Assembly (NCBI RefSeq): GCF_000170895.1
Contig: NZ_ABCS01000077.1
Location: 1-48,272 of the forward strand
DNA length: 48,272 bases
Direction: 5' to 3'
Source of the DNA: Plesiocystis pacifica SIR-1
GTDB taxonomy: Bacteria > Myxococcota_A > Polyangia > Nannocystales > Nannocystaceae
Position numbers and translations under genes: made by a program. The stretch's first letter is position 1. Every line of letters begins with the position of its first letter. Of this stretch, positions 9,320 through 17,765 are shown piece after piece. Under the pieces are notes generated by a model. That model was given only the letters and a program-made list of their open reading frames with translations, had not been told where the DNA came from and searched no databases.

Positions 9320-9847
9320 ATGTCTCTGCACGCCCACAGCGTCCTCCAGATGTCGTCCATGCTCCGCAACCTCGAGGGCTTCCTCGCCAAGGCGGTCGCC
9401 TTCGCCGAGGCCAAGCCCATGGAGGTCGACGCCTTGCTGAACGCCCGCCTGTCCCCGGACATGCGCCCGCTGACCTTCCAGATCCAGGCGGCCTGCGACG
9501 CGGCCAAGTTCGCCGGCGCGCGCCTGGCCGGGGTCGAGGCCCCCAGCCACCCCGACACCGAGGAGACCCTCGCCCAGCTGCGCTCGCGCATCGCCGCCGT
9601 GCTCGAGTACCTCGCGGGCCTCGACGCCGAGGCCGTCAACGCTGGCGCCGACCGGGACGTCCGCCTGGGCTTCCTCCCCGGCAAGGTCCTGCGCGGCGAG
9701 GACTACCTGCGCCAGCTCGCCCTGCCCAACTTCTACTTCCACGTGACCACGGCCTACGCCCTGCTGCGCGCCACGGGCGTGGCGATCGGCAAGCAGGACT
9801 TCATCACCGAGCTGAACCTGCGCGACGACGAGGCCGCCCAGAGCTGA
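9320..9847 (+). CDS. DUF1993 family protein
   Basis: 175 residues starting MSLHAHSVLQMSSMLRNLEG. It matches the DUF1993 pattern: an N-terminal helix with repeated aromatic/Met positions, LLNARLSPDMRPLTFQIQAA, then AARLAGVE-like AGARLAGVEAP, the segment TLAQLRSRIAAVLEYLAGLD, and the C-terminal LALPNFYFHVTTAYALLRATGV. Family members are soluble four-helix-bundle proteins distantly like DinB/YfiT metal-binding folds; no enzymatic function is established. An earlier in-frame start exists, but this ATG begins the conserved part. It converges on the large kinase gene, the two ends being separated by a short tandem repeat. Confidence 0.85.
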   Translation: MSLHAHSVLQMSSMLRNLEGFLAKAVAFAEAKPMEVDALLNARLSPDMRPLTFQIQAACDAAKFAGARLAGVEAPSHPDTEETLAQLRSRIAAVLEYLAGLDAEAVNAGADRDVRLGFLPGKVLRGEDYLRQLALPNFYFHVTTAYALLRATGVAIGKQDFITELNLRDDEAAQS

Positions 9848-9873
9848 ACCAGAGCTGAACCAGAGCTGAACCT
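9841..9873. repeat. Three tandem copies of an 11-bp unit
   Basis: GAGCTGAACCA is repeated three times (the last copy ends in T). The first copy contains the stop codon of the DUF1993 gene, and the array fills the space to the convergent kinase gene. Confidence 0.9.
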
Positions 9874-12800
9874 ACTCTGGGCGCTCCTCGAGCAGCCAGG
9901 CCTCGACCTCGTCGAGGGCCTGCTCGGAGCCCGGGCCCGCGAGGGCGTAGCTGGCCCGCGCCTCGTCGGCCAGGGCCACGGCGCGCTGCCACCGGTAGGT
10001 CCAGTCCTCCCCGGGCAGCGCGCCGAGCAGCGCCCGGGCCAGGGCGAAGCGGGTCTTGGCCAGCTCCGTCGCCTCGACCGTCGCGTCTTCGCGCAGGCGC
10101 AGCATCAAGGCCCGCTCGAGCGCCTCGGCGGCCCCGTCCGCGTCCCCGAGGCCCAGCTTTGCTTGGCCCAAGCCCGTGAGCGAGTAGGCCAGGTCCGGGT
10201 GGTCCTCGCCCATGGCGGCCTCGCCGATCGCCAGCGCCCGCTCGTGGTGCGCCCGGGCCTGCTCGAACTCCCCGAGGGCGAGCGCGACCGAGCCCAGGTT
10301 GTCGAGGGTGATCGCGACCACCGGGTGCGACTCGCCCAGGCTCGCCTCGTAGATCGCCAGCGCCCCCTCGAAGGAGGCCCGCGCCCCCGCGTAGTCGCCC
10401 AGCTCGGTCGCGGCGTTGCCCAGGTTGTTGAGCGCCGTCGCCACGCTCGGGTGCTCGGCGCCCAAGCTGGCCTCGGTCAGGCTCAGGGCCCGCGCGTGGT
10501 GGGCCCGCGCCCGCTCGTAGTCGGCCTCGGCGAAGGCGAGGTTGCCGAGGCTGTTGAGGGTCGTGGCCAGGCCCGGGTGCTCGCGGCCGAGGGCGCCCTC
10601 TTCGATGGCCAGAGCCCGCTCGTAGTAGGCCCGCGCGTCGGCGTAGCGCCCCTGGGCCTTGGCGACCAGGCCCAGGCCGTTGAGGGATGCGGCGACGTCC
10701 GGGTGCGAGGGCCCGAGGCTCTGCTCGCGGATCGCCAGGGCGCGCCCCCACAGCTCCCGCGCGCGCCCGTGATCGCCCTGGGTGAAGGCGACGTTGCCCA
10801 GGTTGTTGAGCGCCGTCGCCACGCTCGGGTGCTCGGGCCCGCCGATGGCCTCGAAGTGGACCCGGGACTCCTCCCACAGCGCCTCGGCCTCGCCGTACTC
10901 GGCCTGCTCGAAGGCCACGCTGCCCAGGCGGTTGCAAAAGGCCGCCCGCGCGGCCTCGCTGTTGGCCGCGCGCGACAGGGGCTCGGCGTGCTTGGCCCAG
11001 CCCCGGCCCTCGTCCTGGCGCGCGAGCTCGTGGCCCACGACCCAGACCAGCTGGCCCGCGGCCTCGGCCGCCTCGGGGAGCAGGCCGCGGCGCAGGGCCG
11101 CGGCGTAGCTGCGCTCGAAGGTCTGCTCGGCGCGCGCGTGGGCCCCCGTGCGCTGCTGCAGATCGCCCTGCACCAGCCACGCCCGCAGCAGCGCCGGCTC
11201 GTGCTCGAGCGCGGCCGCGTCTTCGGCCAACGCGTCCGCGGCCGCCAGCGCGGCCTCGTACTTGCCCGCGTGGGTCAGCGCCTCGACCCGGGCCAGCGCG
11301 TCTTCGAACGCGTCGATTTCCCCCGGCCCGAGGTGCCCGGCGCCCGCCCAGTGGGGGTCCGCCTCGACCTCGATGCCCGCGCGCTCGCGGAGGGCCTCGA
11401 GGTCCGCGCAGTCCTCCGGCCTCGGCAGCGCGGCGACGGCCGGCACCGCGCCCTGGACCACGGTCGCGTCGGCGTGGGCGAGGACCTCCGTGACCGCCTC
11501 GAGGTCGCGCAGCCGATCGTCGAGGCAGGCCATGCGCAGGTCGAGGAGCACGCCGGACTGCTCGCCCCGGGCCGTCGACTCGCAGGCCTCGACCCGGCCC
11601 GCGACCCAGCGCTCGGCGTAGTCGTCGAGGCGCTCGCGGACCCGCGCCGAGGTCTCTTCGGCGTAGGGCAGCCCGGTGGCCTCGAGGGCGCTGGCGATCG
11701 CCTCGCTGCGCGCCGGATCCCACACCCCGCCGAGCTTGTCTTGCATGTCCGCGCAGCTCGGTCCCCCGCTGGGGCTGCGCAGCTCGTAGCCCAGCCCGAC
11801 CGCGAGGGCGCAGCACAGACCGACGGCCGCGCCCCGTCGCCAGCGGCGACGGCGGGCCCGGCCGCCCTCGAGGGCCTCGAGCAGCGCGTCCATGGACGGC
11901 CAGCGGTTCTCGGGCTCTGGCGCGAGGCCCCGGACCACGACCCGGCGCAGCCACGCCGGCACCGGGCTGGCCGCGCCCCGCGGAGCCGGACGCACCCGCC
12001 CCTCCTCGAGCGCCGCCAGGAGCTGGCCGAGGGTCTCGCCGGGGAAGGGCCGCTCGCCATAGAGGGCCTCGTAGAGCGCCGCGCAGAAGCTGAACTGATC
12101 GCTGCGCGCGTCGACCTCGGCGCCGTCGAATTGCTCGAGGGACATGTAGGCCGGCGTGCCCATCATCGCGCCCGTCCGGGTCAGCGGGCTGCTCAACAGC
12201 TGCTTGCCAGCGGAGCCCTCCCGGATGGGCGCGCTCGCCTGCCCGAGGGTGTCGGCCAACGCCTGCCGCCGCGAAGCGCTGCCAACCCGGGCCCGGGCCC
12301 GGGCCCGGGGCTCCGCCGCCTCGCCGTCGAGGCTCTCGCCGTCCGCGGCCTCCTCGGCCCGGGCCAGGCCAAAGTCCATCACCCGCACGCGCCCGTCCGC
12401 GCCCAGCATGACGTTGTCGGGCTTGAAGTCCCGGTGGATCAACCCGGCGGCGTGGGCCGCCGCGAGGCCCCGCCCCGCCGCGAGGAACACCGGCGTCAGC
12501 TCCCGCCACGGGCGCGGACCCGGGCCCGCTTCGTCCAGCCACTCGCTCAGGGTCTGCCCCGCGACGAACTCCATGCCCACGAACACCTGGCCCAGGTGCA
12601 CGCCCACGTCGTGCACGGCGACGACGTTGGGGTGATCGAGCTTGGCGAGGGCCTGGGCCTCGCGCTGGAGCCGGGCGCTGGCCACCGACGAGCGATCGGG
12701 CGAGCGCAGCAGCTTGATCGCCACCTTGCGGTCGAGCTCCGGGTCGTAGGCGGCGAACACCACCCCCATGGCGCCCGCGCCCAGGCGACGCAGCACGACG

Positions 12801-12985
12801 TAGCGGCCGAGCTGCTCCCCGATCTGGGCGCGCCCGCGTCCGCTTGGGACATCGCCCTCCCCGAGGGTCCGCCCGCCGCCCCCCGTGTCGACCAGGGACT
12901 CCACGCCCGAGGGAGCCGGGACGGTCGGACCCGCAGAGCCCGAGGCGCCCATCCCCAGTCCCGCCATCCTGGCCATCGCGGCCAT
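9872..12985 (-). CDS. Membrane Ser/Thr protein kinase with TPR sensor region
   Basis: About 1037 residues if the ATG at 12985 is used; ATGs at 12976 and 12967 are alternatives. The kinase domain (about 60-340) has the glycine loop GAGAMG (69-74), Lys91 in AIKLL, HRDFKPDN (HRD 184-186) and DFG (204-206). About 70 residues of low-complexity, Arg/Ala-rich sequence separate DFG from GTPAYMSLEQ, where SLE replaces the usual APE. A membrane helix follows (WRRGAAVGLCCALAVGLGYE). The extracytoplasmic part of some 600 residues carries a run of TPRs of kinesin-light-chain type (repeats of HPSVATALNNLGNVA and similar, 42 residues apart). This is a classic myxobacterial kinase layout. It is divergent from the next kinase, and the substrates are unknown. 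Confidence 0.9.
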   Translation of the reverse strand: MAAMARMAGLGMGASGSAGPTVPAPSGVESLVDTGGGGRTLGEGDVPSGRGRAQIGEQLGRYVVLRRLGAGAMGVVFAAYDPELDRKVAIKLLRSPDRSSVASARLQREAQALAKLDHPNVVAVHDVGVHLGQVFVGMEFVAGQTLSEWLDEAGPGPRPWRELTPVFLAAGRGLAAAHAAGLIHRDFKPDNVMLGADGRVRVMDFGLARAEEAADGESLDGEAAEPRARARARVGSASRRQALADTLGQASAPIREGSAGKQLLSSPLTRTGAMMGTPAYMSLEQFDGAEVDARSDQFSFCAALYEALYGERPFPGETLGQLLAALEEGRVRPAPRGAASPVPAWLRRVVVRGLAPEPENRWPSMDALLEALEGGRARRRRWRRGAAVGLCCALAVGLGYELRSPSGGPSCADMQDKLGGVWDPARSEAIASALEATGLPYAEETSARVRERLDDYAERWVAGRVEACESTARGEQSGVLLDLRMACLDDRLRDLEAVTEVLAHADATVVQGAVPAVAALPRPEDCADLEALRERAGIEVEADPHWAGAGHLGPGEIDAFEDALARVEALTHAGKYEAALAAADALAEDAAALEHEPALLRAWLVQGDLQQRTGAHARAEQTFERSYAAALRRGLLPEAAEAAGQLVWVVGHELARQDEGRGWAKHAEPLSRAANSEAARAAFCNRLGSVAFEQAEYGEAEALWEESRVHFEAIGGPEHPSVATALNNLGNVAFTQGDHGRARELWGRALAIREQSLGPSHPDVAASLNGLGLVAKAQGRYADARAYYERALAIEEGALGREHPGLATTLNSLGNLAFAEADYERARAHHARALSLTEASLGAEHPSVATALNNLGNAATELGDYAGARASFEGALAIYEASLGESHPVVAITLDNLGSVALALGEFEQARAHHERALAIGEAAMGEDHPDLAYSLTGLGQAKLGLGDADGAAEALERALMLRLREDATVEATELAKTRFALARALLGALPGEDWTYRWQRAVALADEARASYALAGPGSEQALDEVEAWLLEERPE

Positions 12986-13098
12986 GCTACACCTGCGCGT
13001 CAGGGGCGAGTCGCGCAGCGCGAGCACGCCCCTTGCGGTTCGTCCACCCCGTCCCCACCCGCTGACCGGGGGGCCCTTGGCCCGCTCCCGGGGACTGC

Positions 13099-13104
13099 TA
13101 AGAT
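13099..13104 (+). promoter_or_regulatory. -10-like box, putative leaderless promoter
   Basis: TAAGAT lies seven bases before the ATG at 13112, with no Shine-Dalgarno between. Confidence 0.5.
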
Positions 13105-13111
13105 CGACTCG

Positions 13112-14230
13112 ATGAGCACCCCTGAGCCGCCCGGGGACGGACCCATCCGCCTCGGCCGCTACTCCGTCCTCCGCCACCTCGGCCGCGGCGGCATGAGCAC
13201 GGTCTACCGCGCCTACGACCCCGAGCTCGACCGCCAGGTCGCCCTCAAGCTGGTCACCATCGACGATCCACGCGACGCCGACGGCCCCGCTCGCCTGGTC
13301 CGCGAGGCCCGGGCGATGGCCAAGATCAGCCACCCCAACGTCGCCCCGGTCTACGACGTCGGCCTCGTCGAAGGCGCCGTGTTCATCGCCATGGAGCTCA
13401 TCGAGGGCCCCAACCTCGACACCTGGCTGCGCGAGTGTGCGCGGCCGTGGACCGAGGTCACCAGCATGTTCATGCAGGCCGGCCGCGGCCTGCTCGCGGC
13501 CCACGACGTCGGCCTGGCCCACCGCGACTTCAAGCCCGACAACGTCATGGTCGGCCCCGACGGCCGGGCCCGCGTGCTCGACTTCGGCCTCGCCCGGCCG
13601 ACCCCACCCGGCGAGGGCATCGAGGACGAGCTCCTGCTCGAAGAGACCGAGTACGAGGCCCTGATCCTCCCCGAAGATCCGGACGACGTCGACGAGGACG
13701 CCCTCGCCCGGCTCGAGGCCTCGTTCGCCGAGTTGCAGATCCAAGGCGAGGTCCCCACCCAAGCCGGGGGACACGCGGGCCTCGACCCTCGCACGGATCC
13801 CACCCTCGGAGGAGTCCCACCCCTCGGAGGAGTCGAGCGCCTGCTCCAGGCCGAGAGCTCCGGCAGCTTCGACCTCAAGGTCTCCGTCACCCACAACGGG
13901 ATCGTCACCGGCACGCCGGCCTACATGGCACCCGAGCAACACCTCGGCGATGCCGGGGGCGCCGCCGCGGACCAGTTCGCCTTTTGCGTGTCGATGTGGG
14001 AGGGCCTGTACCGCCAGCGCCCCTTCCACGGCCACACCTTCGCCGAGATCGCCTGTGCGATCGTCGACGGCGATCGCCGGCCTGCGCCGAGTCACACCCG
14101 CGTACCCGGTTGGCTGTCCGCCCTGCTCGAGCGCGGCATGGACCCGGACCCTCGGGAGCGCCACCCGTCCATGCGCGCGCTCCTGGCCTCGATCTCGCTG
14201 TCCTTCCGCATCCTTCATGGGCTGAGCTGA
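13112..14230 (+). CDS. Soluble Ser/Thr protein kinase with long activation-segment insert
   Basis: 372 residues, a kinase domain with almost nothing else. It has the glycine loop GRGGMS (24-29), Lys46 (VALKL), HRDFKPDN (HRD 138-140), DFG (157-159) and APE (273-275, in GTPAYMAPEQ). Between DFG and APE there are about 113 residues instead of the usual 20-30. They are very acidic (EDELLLEETEYEA, EDPDDVDEDALA) and contain a doubled LGGV motif encoded by two copies of CCCTCGGAGGAGTC (13803 and 13821). No membrane helix is seen, and the C-terminus ends soon after the kinase fold. The insert may serve for docking or autoregulation (inference). It is divergent from the TPR kinase and followed by another kinase gene. 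Confidence 0.92.
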   Translation: MSTPEPPGDGPIRLGRYSVLRHLGRGGMSTVYRAYDPELDRQVALKLVTIDDPRDADGPARLVREARAMAKISHPNVAPVYDVGLVEGAVFIAMELIEGPNLDTWLRECARPWTEVTSMFMQAGRGLLAAHDVGLAHRDFKPDNVMVGPDGRARVLDFGLARPTPPGEGIEDELLLEETEYEALILPEDPDDVDEDALARLEASFAELQIQGEVPTQAGGHAGLDPRTDPTLGGVPPLGGVERLLQAESSGSFDLKVSVTHNGIVTGTPAYMAPEQHLGDAGGAAADQFAFCVSMWEGLYRQRPFHGHTFAEIACAIVDGDRRPAPSHTRVPGWLSALLERGMDPDPRERHPSMRALLASISLSFRILHGLS

Positions 14231-14259
14231 ACGGACTAGCCGTGGGACCCCCCCGGCGC

Positions 14260-14265
14260 TAAGGT
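14260..14265 (+). promoter_or_regulatory. -10-like box, putative leaderless promoter
   Basis: TAAGGT lies six bases before the GTG start at 14272. Confidence 0.5.
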
Positions 14266-14271
14266 CGGGGG

Positions 14272-15204
14272 GTGAGCGACCAGGCTCAGGGTGGGGTGGT
14301 GATCGGCGAGGAGGGGACGAGCGTCGAGCTCGAGCCCGGCACGCTGATCACCCAGTCCAAGACCTACAAGATCGTCGGTCGCCTCGGCGAGGGGGGCTTT
14401 GGCAAGGTCTACAAGGTCTTCGATCCGATCATGAACCGCTACGCGGCGCTCAAGATGATGAAGATGAACGTGCCCGAGGAGGAGCGCCGGCGCTTCCGCC
14501 AGGAGGCGCGGCTGTGCGGCACCTTCATGCACCCCAACCTGGTCCGCACCCTCGAGGTCGGCACCACCCAGGAGCACGGGCTGTTCTGGTTCGCCATGGA
14601 CTACCTCGAGGGCTCCGACCTGATGGGCTACCTCAACCGCGGCGAGGCGCTCAGCTGGCCCCAGATCCGCGAGATCATCGCCCAGACCCTCGACGCCCTG
14701 ACCCACGTCCACGCCCGCAACTTCGTCCACTGCGACATCAAGCCGGGCAACATCTTCGTGGCCACGGACCTCTACGACCCGAACCTTCGCCTGGTCAAGC
14801 TCATCGACTTCGGCGTGGCCAAGGATCTCTCGGACACGAGCCCGCCGCCGAGCAAGCGGATCATGGGCGACCCCTTCTACATGCCGCCCGAGCAGACCTA
14901 CGCCAACCCCACCCTCGACGCGCGCTCGGACCTCTACGCCCTCGGCATCACCTTCTACGAGCTCGTCACCAACGGCCGCCACCCCCTCGAGGACCTGTTC
15001 GAGGTCAACCCCCGCGAGGCCCTCATGGCCCAGCGCGAGCGGCCCCACACCCCGCCGAGCACCTACATGGACCCGGGGCTCAACGCCGAGCATCGCAGCG
15101 ACGTGGACGCCTTCTTCGCCTCGGCGACGGCGAAGAACCCTGCGGAGCGCTTCCCCACGGCGGAGATCATGAAGCGGGCGATGCAGCACATCGAGGGGCC
15201 TTGA
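14272..15204 (+). CDS. Ser/Thr protein kinase of the non-RD type
   Basis: 310 residues from a GTG start placed six bases after a TAAGGT box. Kinase motifs: GEGGFG (39-44), Lys61 (AALKM), HCDIKPGN with HCD (153-155) in place of HRD, a DFG in LIDFGVAKD, and GDPFYMPPEQ with PPE for APE. Loss of the Arg before the catalytic Asp marks a non-RD kinase, which is usually not controlled by activation-loop phosphorylation. It has a short N-terminal tail, no membrane helix and no extra C-terminal domain. Its stop overlaps the likely TTG start of a double acetyltransferase gene (TTGA), so the two proteins are probably made together and may act in one modification pathway. Confidence 0.9.
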   Translation: MSDQAQGGVVIGEEGTSVELEPGTLITQSKTYKIVGRLGEGGFGKVYKVFDPIMNRYAALKMMKMNVPEEERRRFRQEARLCGTFMHPNLVRTLEVGTTQEHGLFWFAMDYLEGSDLMGYLNRGEALSWPQIREIIAQTLDALTHVHARNFVHCDIKPGNIFVATDLYDPNLRLVKLIDFGVAKDLSDTSPPPSKRIMGDPFYMPPEQTYANPTLDARSDLYALGITFYELVTNGRHPLEDLFEVNPREALMAQRERPHTPPSTYMDPGLNAEHRSDVDAFFASATAKNPAERFPTAEIMKRAMQHIEGP

Positions 15205-16241
15205 GCCCCGACCCCCTCGCCAGCACTGACTCGTGGTCGATCACCGACGGTGTCGTCGCCATCCAGCCCCCGCGCCCGGGTGACGGCGCGCGGCTGATCG
15301 CCGGCCGGGACGCGGAGTGGGCCCGGTGGATGGGCCCCGGCGGCGACGACCCGCGACCCACGGCGTGCATCCACGTCGCCGGTCAGCTCGTCGGCTGGGT
15401 CGACTACGCGCGCGGGCACCCGTGGCTGGGCCCGGGCGAGGTCAACGTCGGCTACACCGTGTTCGCGGCTCACCGCGGCCGGGGCTACGCCACCCGCGCC
15501 GTGAAGCTGCTCGTCCACCGCCTCGCCCTCGAGGGCGAGCACAGCCGCGCGAGCGTGGTCATCCACCCCGACAACCTGGCCTCGATCCGCGTCGCCCAGC
15601 GCTCGGGCTTCGAAGCTCGGGGCCAGGCGGGCGGCGGCGACTACCGCGTCCGGCCGGTCCCGCCGCTGCGCTACACCGACGGCGTCGTGTCGATCCGACG
15701 ATTGTCACCGAGAGACCTCGAGGCCGATCTCGAGGCCAAGGACGAGGCGCAGATCCGCTGGATGTGGGAGCCCGGCGAGCGCGAGCAGTGGGCAGCGATG
15801 CGCCCAGCCGAGCAGCGCGAGCACGCTCGCCGCGGGCTCGAGGCGCGACGCGACGCCTTCGGCTCCGGGCCCAAGTGGTGCTTCGCCGTCGACACCCAAG
15901 CCCACGCCTACGTCGCCTACGTCGACTGCGACCTCGCCAGCCCCAACGCCCCCGCCGGCGAGGCCAACCTCGCCTACTCCTGCCACCCCGCCCACCGCGG
16001 GCGCGGTCACGTCAAGCGAGCCGTCCGCTTGCTGCTGCGCTTCGTCGCCGAGCACACCGGCGCGCGCCAGGCCCACGTCGTCCTCGATCCCAACAACGCG
16101 GCCTCGGAGCGGGTCGCCCGCGCCGTCACCAACGCGGAGCCTCAGACCTTCGTGAACGCCCACGGGCAGACCTGGCTGCGCTTCGTGTGCCCCGTGGACG
16201 TGGGGCAGGGAGGGCGTGGCTCATTCTGGCCGACCCGCTGA
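15201..16241 (+). CDS. Tandem GNAT acetyltransferase (two domains)
   Basis: 346 residues if started at the TTG overlapping the kinase stop; no other good start lies before the first domain. Two GNAT folds are visible. The first (about 10-150) has NVGYTVFAAHRGRGYATRAV, the acetyl-CoA-binding R/Q-x-x-G-x-G/A loop, followed by VVIHPDNLASIRVAQRSGFE. The second (about 160-330) has NLAYSCHPAHRGRGHVKRAV and VVLDPNNAASERVARAV. Both contain the RGRG pyrophosphate loop, so both may be active, although the second has H for the Y/L that often follows. RimJ/RimL-like double GNATs act on proteins or small molecules; the substrate is not evident. Translational coupling to the kinase suggests a linked function. 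A strong hairpin follows. Confidence 0.85.
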   Translation: MSPDPLASTDSWSITDGVVAIQPPRPGDGARLIAGRDAEWARWMGPGGDDPRPTACIHVAGQLVGWVDYARGHPWLGPGEVNVGYTVFAAHRGRGYATRAVKLLVHRLALEGEHSRASVVIHPDNLASIRVAQRSGFEARGQAGGGDYRVRPVPPLRYTDGVVSIRRLSPRDLEADLEAKDEAQIRWMWEPGEREQWAAMRPAEQREHARRGLEARRDAFGSGPKWCFAVDTQAHAYVAYVDCDLASPNAPAGEANLAYSCHPAHRGRGHVKRAVRLLLRFVAEHTGARQAHVVLDPNNAASERVARAVTNAEPQTFVNAHGQTWLRFVCPVDVGQGGRGSFWPTR

Positions 16242-16267
16242 TCTGAGCCCGAGCCCAAATGAAACCA

Positions 16268-16300
16268 GGGCCCACGTTCGAGCAGTTCGAACGGGGCCCC
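16268..16300. terminator. Strong hairpin between convergent genes
   Basis: GGGCCC and CGTTCGA (16268-16281, with one unpaired A) pair with TCGAACG and GGGCCCC (16287-16300) around the loop GCAGT. It lies between the acetyltransferase and metalloprotease gene ends and could act in both directions. No T-run is present. Confidence 0.6.
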
Positions 16301-16361
16301 GCTTGCGAGGACGCCTCGGCGCCCTCAGCTCAGCGATGGGATGGGACGCAGGTCGTGGAGG

Positions 16362-17342
16362 CTAGTCGCAGACCGCCGCCTTGTCGTCGCAGCAGTCGCC
16401 GTAGCTCTCACACACCGAGTCGCAGTAGCACGCGCCCGACTGGCTGTAGCCGCCGCAGTACCCCGTACAACCGGGCGCGGGCTCACCGGGATCGGGGTCG
16501 GGCGAGCCCGAGCCCGGGTAGAGGTACTCGAGCGCGGTGCGGTCGTAGCTGCTGAACTCGCCGCTCACCCCGGAGTTGAAGCAGGCCAGCATGATCGAGC
16601 TCATGTCGGCGCCCGTCGGCGTGCCCGGGATGTGTTGCGCCCCGACGCCGCTGGAGCCCTCGTTGCCGCCCGAGCCGCAGCTGATCGAGCGGTTGAAGTA
16701 GTCCGTGTGGCGGAAGCCCACGCAGTGGCCGATCTCGTGGGTGATGACGTGCTCCACGACGTCCGTGCCGAAGTTCGAGGTCCCGCTCTGGATCTGGACG
16801 AACTTGTAGGGGTTGCCGTTCTCCGGGAAGCCGGCCTGTCCGCCACCGTTGCCGCTGACCTTGTAAACGACGATGTCCTTGTCCTGGTAGTTCGTCCCCG
16901 TGGTCAGGGTGAAGGTCAGGCCGAGGTTCATCTCGTTGTAGTTCTGAACCGCCATCTGCAGGGCGGTCTGCATGGTCGAGTCGAGGGCGTTGCCGCCTCC
17001 GGTGTAGCCGATCACGCTGATGGTCTTCGGCGAATTGACCAGGTTGTTGGTCCGGTACTGCCGGAAGGCCTCCTCCTCGTCTTCGAACAGGGGCGCCACC
17101 TGGCGCGCGCCCGCCATCTCGCGCGAAGCCTGGAGGGTCACCACCGCGTCGCCGCCGACGATCACCTCGTCCTCGCGGACCTCGATCTCTTCCGCGGGGA
17201 AGCCCGCGACCATCAGGTTTTCGACGATTTCCTCGGCCTCGAGCTCGGCGAGGAGCTCAGCCTCACCAGTATCCGGTTCGCTACTACAAGCAAACGCGAG
17301 AGAGACAATGGCCATACCACAGAACGAGATGTACTTCTTCAT
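16362..17342 (-). CDS. Lipoprotein HEIGH metalloprotease with somatomedin-B domain
   Basis: 326 residues starting MKKYISFCGMAIVSLAFAC, a lipoprotein signal peptide with lipidated Cys at 19. An acidic pro-region (about 20-95) is followed by the protease core with HEIGHCVGFRH at 202-212, the zinc-binding HExxHxxxxxH motif of the M57 family (myxobacterial protease B-like). A Met-turn candidate lies in DMSSIMLACF. After a Pro/Asp/Gly linker, the last 35 residues hold eight Cys (292, 296, 305, 307, 311, 317, 318, 325) in the CxxxC...CxCDxxCxxxGDCC spacing of a somatomedin-B domain, a module better known from animal extracellular proteins. I infer an outer-membrane or secreted protease with a small disulfide-rich interaction module. 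The upstream region is AT-rich. Confidence 0.88.
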   Translation of the reverse strand: MKKYISFCGMAIVSLAFACSSEPDTGEAELLAELEAEEIVENLMVAGFPAEEIEVREDEVIVGGDAVVTLQASREMAGARQVAPLFEDEEEAFRQYRTNNLVNSPKTISVIGYTGGGNALDSTMQTALQMAVQNYNEMNLGLTFTLTTGTNYQDKDIVVYKVSGNGGGQAGFPENGNPYKFVQIQSGTSNFGTDVVEHVITHEIGHCVGFRHTDYFNRSISCGSGGNEGSSGVGAQHIPGTPTGADMSSIMLACFNSGVSGEFSSYDRTALEYLYPGSGSPDPDPGEPAPGCTGYCGGYSQSGACYCDSVCESYGDCCDDKAAVCD

Positions 17343-17765
17343 GATCCCACAACCGAGCGCATCACCCAGCTGGAGACATCTATATATGAACAATAAACCA
17401 AGTGAAACCAATTTGTTTGGTTGGCTCGAGCAACAAATTAAGAGTGTACCTTGGTCAAAACAGTGTCCGTAGGGACATGCGAATGCCGCGTTCTAGCTCA
17501 TTTTGATGCCCTTCAACTGTACTCGAGAACAACTGCAATCGATTACAGTGCACAATCCGCTTAACAAACTACGCACTTTTCCATTGGCACACAGGTGCGC
17601 ACTGCACACTTCCAGCGCCGGACCTCCCCAAAAAGCGTCGCGAACCCCGCAGCTCCCACCTACGGCACGGTCCAATGGGTGAGGCTCGCTGCGATCCACG
17701 ATTTCGCCGATCGCAGCGAGGGCCTCGCCCTGCCCTCCTCGCCCATCGAGGGCTATGCCTCGATC
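17343..17765. other. AT-richer divergent intergenic region
   Basis: 423 bases between the metalloprotease and flavoprotein genes. Composition is clearly lower in GC than the surroundings around 17380-17590. It holds a small hairpin (TGTCC/GGACA near 17464-17476) and presumably the two divergent promoters. No coding signal or RNA gene is seen. An open frame continues upstream of 17766 to 17595 but lacks G/C third-position bias. Confidence 0.6.

Noticed and set aside
10163..13111. Plus-strand extension of the kinase at 13112 (about 980 codons)
   Set aside because: It is antisense to the TPR kinase, with no domain of its own; the kinase domain starts right after the ATG at 13112.
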